Shown in pieces: positions 1-10,140 of a stretch of DNA of 64,000 bases. The notes beneath the pieces were generated by a model. The model worked only from the letters and a program-made list of their open reading frames with translations. It was not told where the DNA came from and made no database searches. Source of the stretch: Trachelipus rathkii (taxonomy: Eukaryota; Arthropoda; Malacostraca; Isopoda; Trachelipodidae); the NCBI GenBank assembly GCA_015478945.1, contig JABUQX010032611.1, positions 7,501 to 71,500 on the forward strand. The letters run 5' to 3'. Made by a program: the position numbers and the translations under genes. The first letter of the stretch is position 1, and the number at the start of each line of letters is the position of its first letter.

Positions 1-412
1 GTTTGTTTAATTTTTTTTTATTTTAATTTTTTATTTTTTAATTTTTTTTTATTTTTAATTTTTTTAATTTTTCTAACTTTTTTTTTTTATAAGTTTTTAT
101 TTTAGATTTATACTTTGTGTTTAATTTTTTTATATAAGTTTTATTTTGCATTTATATTTTTTTTGTTTATTTTTTTTTATTTTAATTTTAACTTTTAATT
201 TTTTTTTTTTTTTTTATTTTTTTTCTAACTTTATTTTTTTTTATGTTTTATTTTACATTTATACTTTGTGTTTCATTTTTTTTATTTTAATTTTTTTTTT
301 AATTTTTAATTTTTTTTTTTTTTTTTTTTAATTTTTTTTTTTATTTTATTTCTTTAAAACTTTTTGTTTTACTAAAAAATTATTCTTTTCATGTTTATAA
401 CGTAAAAAATTT
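1..412. repeat. T-rich tandem low-complexity array
   Basis: The stretch is almost pure T/A. A recurring unit reads TTTTATTTTGCATTTATACT followed by TTGTGTTTAATTTTT and runs of T. The reverse complement of the same unit fills 3,540-4,440, so the two arrays face each other across element A. Short open frames inside it are compositional and I do not call them genes. Confidence 0.85.
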
Positions 413-600
413 GCGTTTTTACATACCCTAAAGCAGTAAATCAGTAAATCAGTAAATCAAACCACCCACCCCCCCCCTCCCCACCCTCCCATAATCTATT
501 GATCTATTGATCTATTGATCTATTGATCTATTGATCTATTGATCTATTGATTCATGTCATATTTTGTATAACATAACACAAATAAGTTCTTTGAAAAATT
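413..600 (+). repeat. Element A head with (GATCTATT)n expansion
   Basis: The block starts with CAGTAAATCAGTAAATCAAA, then a C-rich run (about 462-490), then an 8-bp GATCTATT tandem of about seven copies at 494-552. The same order (CAGTAAATCA, C-rich block, CTATTGA, TCAAGTCACAT) recurs at 1,535-1,650 with only two CTATTG units. The GATCTATT tract is therefore a local expansion within one copy of a larger repeat. Confidence 0.7.
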
Positions 601-649
601 TCATAGTAAAATTATTTAACATAACCTATCAAAACCTATCGTAACTATA

Positions 650-681
<32 letters not shown>

Positions 682-956
682 GTGAATAAACTGCTTAACA
701 TTAGCTAGTTCCATATTTATCATATTAAATAACTTACATTACATATAAAACGTAACCTATACACGCTTTGTCAAGGCATATCCTAACATTTATAACCTAA
801 CAGATCTAAACACCCTGAACCACGAATAAATGCTAACATTAGCAAAGTTCATATTAAGCAAGCAGTATGTAACTACTTGCATAAAAAACGTAAACCTTCA
901 CGACTTTTTCAATGCATATGCTCCTAACAAATCAACTAAAGAATAATGCTCACGCA

Positions 957-987
<31 letters not shown>

Positions 988-1205
988 CACGAATAAACTG
1001 CTAACATTAACAAAGTTCCATACTTAACAACAGTGAAGTAACTAACATTACATACAAAACGTAATCTATTCAACTTTTTAGCATATCTGTAACATATCAA
1101 TGTTAATTTTACATTAACAATATGAAATATTTAACAAAGATTTATCGTAATCCTAAACTAACTATTGTAATGAACTAAAAATAAATGCAACACACACACA
1201 CACAC

Positions 1206-1253
<48 letters not shown>

Positions 1254-2038
1254 AACGGCAAAGATGACTCCTTTACTGGGTGCAACGAGCACTTTCCAGA
1301 TATATAAACGTCAACCTAAAATAAATAAATTTGTTTGCTATTTTTATTTTGTAATTTTCATTTTACATTTATTCTTTTGCGTTTTAATTTTTTTCAATTT
1401 AATTTAATTAATTTTCAAATTTTATTATTTTTTATTTATTTTTTTAATTTATTGCTTAAAACATTTTGTATTTTACTTAAAATTTTTATGCTTTTTCATG
1501 TTTATAACACTAAAAACTTGCATCTTTAAACACCCTAAAGCAGTAAAATCAGTAAATCAAGTAAATCAAACCACCCTCCCCTCCTCTCCGCCCCACCTCC
1601 CCCATCCTGTGATCTATTGAACCTATTGTTTCAAGTCACATTTCGAGTAATAATTTTGGATAAACATAACAACAAAATCTTTATACACTGATCACCGAAT
1701 ATATGCTAACGTACCAAAGTTTTCACACTAATAAGCTAACATAGCATCACCTGAACTAAAAATATAATGTACAACGACTAAAATAAAGCCACCTTAGCAC
1801 GAAATAAACTGCTAACATTAAGCAAAGTTCCAACAGTTTAACAACAGTAAAGTAAATAACCGCCCATGCAAAAACGTAACCTTATTCACAGCTTTTTTTC
1901 AAGCATATTTAACATGTAAATGTTATTTTACATTAAAAACTATATTTTAAGAAAAGATTTATCATAGTCCGTACCTACTTGTGGTAAATGAAACTAAGAA
2001 TAAATGACACACCCACACACCACACACACACACATACA

Positions 2039-2083
<45 letters not shown>

Positions 2084-2755
2084 AGAATATTAGGCTAACG
2101 TAACAAAATTTTCACAATAATAAAGCTAACTTAGCATCATCTGAACTAAGAATAATAATGTACAATGACAAAACTAACATCACCTTAACACGAACAAACT
2201 TAACATTAACAAAGTTCCCACTTTAACACAGTAAAGTAACTAACATAACATACAAATACGTAACCTAAATCACACTTTTTCATGCATGTTTTAACATACA
2301 AATGTTAATTTTTATTAACATGGTAACATTTATCAAAGATTTATTATATCCATAACCCTAACTATGTAATTAACTAAGATTAACATCACACACACACAGC
2401 ACGCATACACGCAACACAATCAAAACACACTACACACACACACACACAGGGGAATATATGCTACGTACAACAAAAGTTTCAAAATAACTCGTGATATCAT
2501 AACCGCGACTAATAATATAATGTACAACGACAAATCTAACATACCTTAAGCACGAATAAACAGCTAACATTCACAAAGTTCCATACTTAGCAGCAGTAAA
2601 GTAACTAACATAGCATACAAAACTTAACCCTATTCACACTTTGTTATCCATATCTTTAACATATCAATGTAATTTTACATTAACACAGTATATATTTAAC
2701 AAAGAATTTATCGTATCTAACTTAACTATTGTTAATGAAAAAAAGTAAATGCCAC

Positions 2756-2802
<47 letters not shown>

Positions 2803-3300
2803 CACACACACACACACAAACACAACTAACGATATATGCTAACGTAACAAGGTTTTCACATTAATAAAGCAACAACATTAGCAACACTGAACTAAGAATT
2901 AATATACCAGACAACGACACAAATTAACATACCTAAGCATGAAAAATAAACCTGCTAACATTAACCATAAGTTCCATACTTAAAACAACAGTAAAGTATA
3001 AACTATAGCATACAAAACGTCTAACCTAATCAACACTTTTCAAGCATATCTCTAACATATCAATGCTAAAATTTTACATTAAAATGGTAATATTTAGCCA
3101 AAAATTTATCATAACCCTGTCTAATTATCATACTGACAACGAATATATGCTGAACGAACAAGTTTTTTCACATTAAAATTAGTAATATTTAACAAAAATT
3201 CATCATAACCTTACCTAACTAACATAATCCCCAACAAAATGCAGCAGTAATTGGTATTATAAAACATTAAGCAATAGTAACACCTAACACTTTCAGGAGG
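600..3300 (+). repeat. Element A tandem array with (CA)n cores
   Basis: At least six degenerate copies of one unit occur in the same orientation. Each carries GAATAAACTGCTAACATTA, AACAAAGTTCCATACTTAA, ACAGTAAAGTAACTAACAT and ATATCAATGTTAATTTTACA, and most are preceded by a (CA)n tract. Unit cores start near 685, 985, 1,800, 2,190, 2,560 and 2,945. CA tracts lie near 651-681, 953-990, 1,190-1,252, 2,009-2,080, 2,386-2,450 and 2,755-2,822. A second T-rich segment plus element A head lies at 1,320-1,650, so a higher-order period of about 1.1-1.2 kb also exists. The copies differ by many small indels. There is no coding potential. Confidence 0.8.
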
Positions 3301-3540
3301 TAACCTGAAATGTTTTTAGCTTTACCCTATTTTAGGCTCCACCCCCTTTCAGAAAATATCAATTCAAAACTAGTAGATTTGGTAACAGCGCATCATACAG
3401 AGGCGATTTGGTAGCACTTTAAGCGCTGTAAGCACACTTGGAGATACCCCAGAGAGATGCAATGAAACCCATCTCGGGAACCCGATGGAGGGGTCGGTAA
3501 GCGGTAAGGGCGCAAAGCTATGGGCTGTGCCCTTATATAA
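3300..3540. repeat. Non-AT module between arrays, SINE-like end
   Basis: This is a roughly 240-bp block of mixed composition between the CA-bearing array and the A-rich array. Its right end (about 3,495-3,535) contains GCGGTAAGGGC and GGCTGTGCCCT. Closely similar words in the same order occur at 29,600-29,655. That suggests a shared short interspersed fragment, but two loci are weak evidence for a family. Confidence 0.35.
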
Positions 3541-4327
3541 CACACCTTATAAATGCAAAATAAAACTTATAAAAAAATTAAACACAAAGTATAAATCTAA
3601 AATAAAAACTTATAAAAAAATAAAGTTAGAAAAATTAAAAAATTAAAAAAATTAAAAAAAATTAAAAAATTAAAAAATTAAAAAAAAAAAAAAATTAACA
3701 AAGTATAAATGCAAAATAAAACTTATAAAAAAAATAAAGTTAGAAAAATAAATAAAAAGTTAAAATTAAAATAAAAAAAATAAACACAAAGTATATATGC
3801 AAAATAAAACTTATGTAAAAAAGAATAAAACAAAGTATAAATCTAAAATAAAAACTTATAAAAAAAATAAAGTTAGAAAAATTAAAAAATTAAAAAAATA
3901 AAAAAATTAAAAAAAAAAAAATTAACACAAAGTATAAATGAAAAATAAAACAAAAAAAAAAAAAAGTAAGAAAAAAAAAATAAAAAAAAAAAGTTAAAAA
4001 TTAAAATAAAAAAATAAACACAAAGTATAAATGCAAAATAAAACTTATATAAAAAAAATTAAACAAAGTATAAATCTAAAATAAAAACTTATAAAAAAAT
4101 AAAGTTAGAAAAATTAAAAAAAATAAAAAAAAAAAAAATAAAAAATAAAATAAAAAAAATTAAACAAGTATAAATGTAAAATAAAACATAAAAAAAAAAA
4201 TAAGTTAAAAAATAAATTTAAATAAAAAAAAAAAAAAAATTAAAATAAAAAAAAAAATTAAAATAAAAAATTAAAACAAAGTAAAATATAAAATAAAAAA
4301 ATAAAGTTAATAAAAAAATAAATTTAA

Positions 4328-4368
<41 letters not shown>

Positions 4369-4440
4369 AAAATAATAAAATTAAACACAAAGTATGAATG
4401 TGAAATAAAAACTTATAAAAAAATAATAAAAATAAAATAC
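3540..4440. repeat. A-rich tandem array, inverted relative to 1-412
   Basis: About ten copies of a unit containing ACAAAGTATAAATGCAAAAT, AAAACTTATAAAAAAATAAA and GTTAGAAAAATTAAA are separated by A runs. The submotif AAATCTAAAATAAAAACTTA recurs near 3,590, 3,838 and 4,073, giving a higher-order period of about 240-250 bp. The unit is the reverse complement of the T-rich array at the left edge. Confidence 0.8.
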
Positions 4441-4705
4441 AGTATATGCATGTTTCAACTTAGGGAAAAAAATTATATTAGTTAACGTTTATAAAAAGAA
4501 AATGAGATTTGAAAATATAAATGTCAGTCTTCAACATTTAGAAAGACGGGTTATCTTTGCATGATGCAATGCAATTGACGATATGTACATGTTAGAACAG
4601 AAGCAGTTATGTGAACAGTAATGATATTTATTGTATTATTAAACGAATGTTTATTAACTCGGCACCGCACCGGCTCCAGCACCGGTGTCGGTACCGACTC
4701 TGAAT

Positions 4706-4790
4706 CCTTCTCAGACTCCTCCTCCTTCCTCATTCTTCTTCCTTCCTCCTTCTTCCTTTCTTCTTCCTTTCTTCTTCCTCTGTTTTGCAT
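4706..4790. repeat. Polypyrimidine (CCT/TTC)n tract
   Basis: A nearly uninterrupted C/T tract made of TCC, TTC and CTT triplets. It explains the Ser/Leu-rich and Glu/Lys-rich open frames on the two strands here. The second copy of the element at 37.5-38.2 kb has (TTA)n-type tracts nearby instead. Confidence 0.8.
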
Positions 4791-4822
4791 TCCATGCATT
4801 TCTTCTTCTATTTTCAGGAGAG

Positions 4823-4841
4823 GACCCCCCTCCGGGGGGTC
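4823..4841. other. 8-bp GC hairpin GACCCCCC/GGGGGGTC
   Basis: A perfect inverted repeat with a TCC loop in hairpin-rich element copy 1. A related hairpin, GACCCC/GGGGTC, lies at 38,219-38,237 just beyond element copy 2. Confidence 0.8.
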
Positions 4842-4948
4842 TCTGGGCTCCGAAGCCGAATCCAACTCCAACTTCGTCTTCAACTCCGAGTCCTCTACCC
4901 AGCCTCCAAATTTCAGCCTTCTACGATCATTTTAATTTTTAGGGGTCA

Positions 4949-4971
4949 GCGCTCCCCCTCACGGGGAGCGC
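4949..4971. other. 9-bp GC hairpin GCGCTCCCC/GGGGAGCGC
   Basis: A perfect 9-bp stem with a five-base loop, located six bases from the 14-bp hairpin at 4,977-5,007. In copy 2 the corresponding position (37,935-37,955) is also GC-rich, with GGCCCCC and GAGGGACC, but the stem is not perfect. Confidence 0.8.
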
Positions 4972-4976
4972 AGAGA

Positions 4977-5007
4977 GACGTAATCTCGTCTCCGACGAGA
5001 TTACGTC
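4977..5007. other. 14-bp perfect hairpin, GACGTAATCTCGTC stem
   Basis: GACGTAATCTCGTC is followed by a TCC loop and its exact reverse complement, a 31-nt near-palindrome. The second copy at 37,901-37,931 keeps the stem although its sequence changes: T-A at stem position 8 becomes C-G. This is the strongest structural signal in the window. Confidence 0.9.
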
Positions 5008-5108
5008 ATCATATAGCTCACATCCAAATTTTAGCCCGATACGTTAAGCCTAACATGGTTTTCAGGGCGAATTTGACCTTGGCGCTAAGGGGGCAGCACC
5101 CACTTAGG

Positions 5109-5125
5109 GGTGACCTAGGGTCACC
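5109..5125. other. 7-bp hairpin GGTGACC/GGTCACC
   Basis: A perfect 7-bp inverted repeat around a TAG loop, about 100 bp from the 14-bp hairpin in hairpin-rich element copy 1. Confidence 0.7.
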
Positions 5126-5199
5126 AAAACTCGCGTGTGATCAGTTTATCACCCACAATAACCATATTCCAATTTTGAACTGCGAGTTCTTTTACTTTT

Positions 5200-5370
5200 C
5201 GATAAATCGGTAGACGACGAACCTGTACACTTACTACAACGATTAATCGTATGTTAATTATAGTAATTATTTTCTTTCGATTATATTTTTCGATATAAAA
5301 AGCCAACCAAGGCACGTAGAAAGACGATTTAAACGTCGATATAGGGGTAGAAAACATCGATAAATCGATT
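5200..5370. promoter_or_regulatory. CGAT-motif cluster with TATAAAAA word
   Basis: In about 170 bp the words CGATAAATCG, CGATTAATCG, TCGATTATA, TCGATATAAAAA, CGATTTAAA, TCGATATA and CATCGATAAATCGAT occur. TATCGATA-type sites are bound by DREF in insects, and TATAAAAA resembles a TATA box. No transcript is visible, so a promoter is only a possibility. Most CGAT words here are not the exact DREF octamer. Confidence 0.25.
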
Positions 5371-5399
5371 GGAACCATCAAAAATGATCTCCAATGATT

Positions 5400-5640
5400 A
5401 GAAAGTACTGAAGAACTATCAGCCGCGTAGTAGGCTACTGCGCGACCCGTTTGGGAGGCTAAACTCCGATAAACGGTCGTTCCAAGACGCTTACATTCCG
5501 GTCCTCACAGCCTTTAAAAACCCTAATCCTTGACACGGTCAAGCTTGAAAAAACCAAATGTTGGAAAATGTTGTTTGCCAACATTTGCAACTTGTATGCA
5601 ACCTTGCCTTGCACATTTTGGGCGTCAGTTCCCACCCCTT
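5400..5640. other. Short non-repetitive segment
   Basis: Mixed-composition sequence between the hairpin-rich element and the AT tracts. It contains a small imperfect fold (GCGTAGTA..TACTGCGC, about 5,425-5,443). No open frame of note and no recognised repeat. Confidence 0.4.
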
Positions 5641-5646
5641 TACTAC

Positions 5647-5683
5647 TTATTATATATATATATATAAATAATATATATTATAT

Positions 5684-5718
<35 letters not shown>

Positions 5719-5724
5719 TATTAT

Positions 5725-5755
<31 letters not shown>

Positions 5756-5957
5756 ATATATATTATATATATTATAATTATATTAATATAGTATATATAT
5801 ATATATTATATATATTATAGTATATATATATTATATATATACTATAATATATATTATATTATATTTATTTATTTTGATTTCATTTATTTCCGCCTGGATG
5901 GCGCAGTTGTTTTTAAATCAAAAAGAAAAAGGATAACCAGTTGCTAAACCATAGTTT

Positions 5958-5988
<31 letters not shown>

Positions 5989-6156
5989 ATATATATTATG
6001 TATATATATATATAATATATATTATATATATAATAATATATTATATTATATATATATATATTATATTATATATATATATATATATATTATATATATTATA
6101 TATACATAATATATATATATATTATATATATCTATATATATATATTATATAATATA

Positions 6157-6194
<38 letters not shown>

Positions 6195-6212
6195 TATAAA
6201 TATATATATATT
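5647..6212. repeat. (AT)n tracts flanking a short unique island
   Basis: Interrupted (AT)n/(TAATAT)n runs occupy 5,647-5,870 and 5,957-6,212. The island 5,871-5,956 contains CCTGGATGGCGCAGTTG, which resembles the D-arm region of a tRNA-derived repeat, but no B box follows. Confidence 0.8.
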
Positions 6213-6925
6213 TGTTGTCTAGTCTTTCTTAAAAAAAAGACTTCTTAAATTTTTTAAGTCAATTTCCTATCAGGGAATTGAGGATGCTTGCAAAGAATTT
6301 TCGATTGAGAACAACCCTTAGAGTTGAAAAAAGCTTTTTAGTTTCATGGTTTCATTGCAAGACCGAAATTAAAGGGCAAAACACAGACGATTTTTTGTCA
6401 AAGTGAGAAGGTAAAATTTTCTTAAGTAGGAAAGCAGAGGAATAGTTACTTGATTTTTTTTTTGTATATAACAGCGCTCAAATGGTCAAGCCATTATAAG
6501 TTCTTTGAAGGAAGTTGCAAGAACTGGGAATCGAAAGTCTCCTTGTGATCCGTTTTAACAGAAGAACCTTTAAAGATCAGCCAGCTTTAACGGAGGTGCC
6601 TTTACAAGCCAATCAGATAAACGATTAAGGTCGAGTCACCATCATTTTTGGCTTTGGGAAATAGTTTATGGATCCGGTTTTAAAGTTTGTTCACGTCCCG
6701 CAGTAAGTTTACGAGAGTTGTGGAGAGAGAAGGTGAGGTTACCCCTTCAGCCAACCAGATCTCATCATACGCAGGAGGGACAACAGCCCATGTGAGGAAA
6801 AGGTCCAATTATGAATGCATGAAGAGTTTCTTGCCCTACTCAGGAAAGAAAGGGAAACAAGACGTGCATCTCAAGTCAAAGCCCAGCCCTTGATATATAG
6901 TAAAGACTTCGTTAGTGCTCACCTT
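6213..6925. other. Mixed-composition segment, weak plus-strand open frame
   Basis: About 700 bp of ordinary composition between AT tracts. The plus frame at 6,687-6,893 is open for 68 codons but begins with a non-ATG codon. Its product has no motif I recognise. It could be a decayed retroelement fragment together with 7.4-8.9 kb. Confidence 0.3.
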
Positions 6926-7357
<432 letters not shown>

Positions 7358-8910
7358 TAGATGTATGCGTACTCTGTCCCTAACTTTGAATGAAAGAGAA
7401 AGTAAGTTAAGCTCATTTAACTCAGGGGACCCAAGGAAATGCAACCAATTCTGTGTTTTTTATTGTTGTTTCCGTTTTTTGTTTCAAATTGCATACATTC
7501 ATGTAGTTCTTTTGAAAAAAGCCAGTTATCCATTACATTTGATTTATTTTCATGACCCAAAGTGAAAGAATCTTAAGTAGTAAACTAAGAAAGTTAGCCC
7601 GAAGTAAACTTTAGGTTTTAACTTCAACGTTCCCAGACATATTTTACAGACCGAATAAGGGTAGGTTAACGTAGAACCTTATCCTAATCCATTGAATTGA
7701 AGTATTGAATCGTAGGATGACAGTTTCAAGTTGAGATGTTATTTTTGATTAAGGAGTGGACACCTTTATAGTTAGAAATACTTTTAAGTTGATGAAGTCG
7801 ACCACAGATCACTTCAATCACAATTTTTTGTGTAACCAGTAGTTAGTTACCGGGTGTTATAATGAAAGGACAGGTTCAAGATATAGGTATAATACAAAAT
7901 TTGAACTTAGAAAACGTTTGGTGTCTAGAAAGAGAGTTCTCTGTCAAGCCTTGGATAGCTGACCTATCATGACCGCCCGAATTTTGTTAATGTTTTCCAT
8001 TTGTTCCAGATTCAAAGTAGTTCTTAACTTAAAAGCAGCCATAAAAGACATTATTATAAGGAGAACGGGACCAACTCTCCGAGTAGTAAAGGGGATGTAT
8101 ACGAATGATCATCTTTGGTCAAGAAAATGACCGATGGTAAGAGTAATTACAAAGGTTGTTAGTTATTAGTTTGGCTAAGAATAGAAAGTCAAGTAGGGAC
8201 AGATTTTGGACAAGAAGGGAGACCTAAGTTTTTAATGATTTTTGTTCGGTAACAGAACGGAAAAGAGGAAGAAACAACCTCGCTTATAGGTTTAGTATAC
8301 CTAAACAGGAACTTGCAGTTTAGTCATTCAAACATCAGTTGATAAAAGGAAGAATTTAAGGGTTTAGATTACCAGAGAAATGCTTATCTTCCAACAAGTC
8401 CTTTAAGATCAGCCTTTCAGAAGCCCATATTAAAGTAACACGAGCGCACGCGCACACTCCTAAGTTCACCAAAAGGGAGTCCCAGACATCTGTGCAGTAA
8501 CTCCGAAGCAACTAAGTGGCAATCTGATTCCATTTGAAAATTAGAGTTCCTGCAAGTGAAAAGCGGAACTAACTCTTGCATCAGATAGCTCCCACAGTAA
8601 AAGAACATAGATGTCCGAAAGAGCAGCTCTTCAAGCAAGAATGTTACCGAATTGATGGCACGTACCAATCAGTTCCCCCATCAAAAAGTTTTTTTTTTTC
8701 CCGGGAAAAAACTTAGCAATAAATGCTGAATCCACTTCAAAAGTGTCTGACGTTTGTTGAAACGTAGAGACAAATAGTGTCGGAAAATGGACATAATTGC
8801 TGTATCCAAATTTAAAGTTGTAGATCGACCTTACGGTTCGACGTGGAACCCAAGATAGGAAATGAAGTGTCTTTCTTCTAGATCTCACTTTAATGGATAC
8901 CCCCATTTTG
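7358..8910 (+). pseudogene. Possible decayed BEL/Pao-type retroelement trace
   Basis: The plus frame at 7,365-7,565 includes KLSSFNSGDPRKCNQF. This resembles the start of the DUF1759 gag domain of BEL/Pao retrotransposons (typically KLPxFxGDPxKWxxFW), with Trp replaced by Cys. The resemblance stops after about 16 residues, and the rest is broken in all frames. The remaining 1.3 kb has higher complexity than its surroundings but gives no second domain, and no LTR pair was found. On the minus strand, two overlapping frames at 8,417-8,668 and 8,631-8,906 (83 and 91 codons) could be one broken gene, also unrecognised. Treat the family name as a weak hypothesis. Confidence 0.2.
8686..8714. other. 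AAGTTTTTT..CCCGGG..AAAAAACTT palindrome
   Basis: AAG, eleven T, CCC, then GGG, six A and CTT. Apart from five extra T the two sides are exact inverted copies centred on CCCGGG. Confidence 0.6.
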
Positions 8911-9690
8911 TTTTGTTTTTCTTTTGAAATATTTTTGCATCTACTTGATGTTTGAACATATTTTTTTTTTGATGTTTAAAAATTCTTTTTAAGAATTTTC
9001 TTTTTTGAAGTTACTTTTTTTTTATACTATTCTAGTTAGGAATTTAAGATACTGTTTTTCTTTTCTTTCTTTCTAATATTATTTTTGGATAAAGTTTACA
9101 TGACTTCTACATCGAAGCCAAAACTCGTATTTGTGTTTCTTCAAACACTAAGTTGTATATATTGGATATATTTAAGCCAGCATATCTTATGTTGTTTCTT
9201 TCTATATTGTGTTTTATTACAGTCATGTTCATTCATTCTTTCATAATTCGTAGTCTGGATTAGTTTGAATTTACTAGTTGGGATTAAGTACATTTTTTTT
9301 TTTTAACTTATTAGATGGGATTAAGTGCAATAGCCTGGATTAATACTTAGCTTAGATTATATAAATTTACTTAGCCTGGATTAGTCCCCTAGTTTGTATA
9401 TACCCCTAAGGAAACTTGGCATAACAGCTACTTTTAACAATTTTTTTTTATTTTTCTTTTAATTATTTTTATTATTTTGACTGATGGGTTCTCAATTGAG
9501 TAACACGTTTTTTACGCCCAGGGGCCCACAGATTTAAAATCTTCTTAAAAAACAAAAACTTAAAAAACTTTTTGTTTAAAGGAAAAAATAATAAAAATAA
9601 CTTAGTTATTACGACAACATTTGCATCATATTATAATGGTAGTTACGATTTTTTGCAAACTAACACTTTTATTTTAATTTTTATTTTAAG
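8911..9690. other. AT-rich spacer with GGATTA words
   Basis: T-rich sequence without coding potential. Between 9,250 and 9,400 the words CTGGATTAGT, GGGATTAAGT and CTGGATTAAT recur about five times at irregular 30-50-bp spacing, which suggests a very degenerate tandem repeat. Confidence 0.4.
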
Positions 9691-9699
9691 AATTATTTT

Positions 9700-10140
9700 T
9701 GGAGTTTACTGGTATAGAACTCACACATGTACTTTAATTTTCTTTTATTAAGTTAGAATTATTTCGAGAACTAACCACTTGTACATTAATTTTTCTCTAT
9801 TAAGTTAGGATTATTGTTGCAATACTAATATTTTTGCTTTCATTTTCTTTTGTGCAATTAAGATAGATAAGAACCGTTTTGTGAATCCTTTTAAGCTTAA
9901 ATTTCTTATACCATCATTAATTTTTAAGTAACACTTAAGAACGCTTACCAGCCAGTTTAAAGCTTAAATCTCTTGTGCCATAATATTTTGTGCCATAATT
10001 AAACTTTAAGTAACAATTAAGAACGCTTACCGCCAGTAAAAATAGTTCCTAGATAAGCATCTTATGCAATATAAATTTTTAAGTAACTTTTTAAAAAAAA
10101 CTCTTACCGCCAGTTTATATAGTTCCTAATTAAGTATACG
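9700..10140 (+). repeat. Degenerate tandem repeats, about 60 and 73-81 bp
   Basis: At 9,710-9,830, two copies of TTAATTTTC..TATTAAGTTAG..ATT occur at about 60-bp spacing. At 9,925-10,140, three copies of AAGTAACAATTAAGAACGCT followed by TACCGCCAGT start near 9,927, 10,008 and 10,081. No coding potential. Confidence 0.6.

Larger units (their letters stand above)
4600..5400 (-). repeat. Hairpin-rich dispersed element, copy 1
   Basis: This GC-rich island in AT-rich DNA carries four perfect GC-rich hairpins, listed separately. Read on the minus strand, its order matches 37,770-38,120 on the plus strand: the GACGTAA-type hairpin, a GC-rich hairpin block, a segment with ATTTGG and GGTGAGAG/GGGTAGAG words, then CCGGTGC..GCGGTGCC and CGAGTTAATAAA. 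The two copies are therefore inverted relative to each other, about 33 kb apart. Overlapping open frames on both strands (for example 4,551-4,883 minus and 4,621-4,935 plus) come from the CCT/TTC-rich tract at 4,706-4,790 and lack recognisable protein motifs. I do not call a gene. Confidence 0.65.

Noticed and set aside
146..331. Phe-rich open frame in the T-rich array
   Set aside because: Translation of poly-T low-complexity sequence; no coding signal.
600..3300. CRISPR-like array
   Set aside because: Units are long, degenerate and without regular spacers; they are a eukaryotic tandem repeat with (CA)n.
4551..5213. Overlapping open frames on both strands as a Ser- or Glu-rich gene
   Set aside because: They come from the CCT/TTC tract and GC hairpins. 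The homologous copy at 37.5-38.2 kb does not keep any of these frames.
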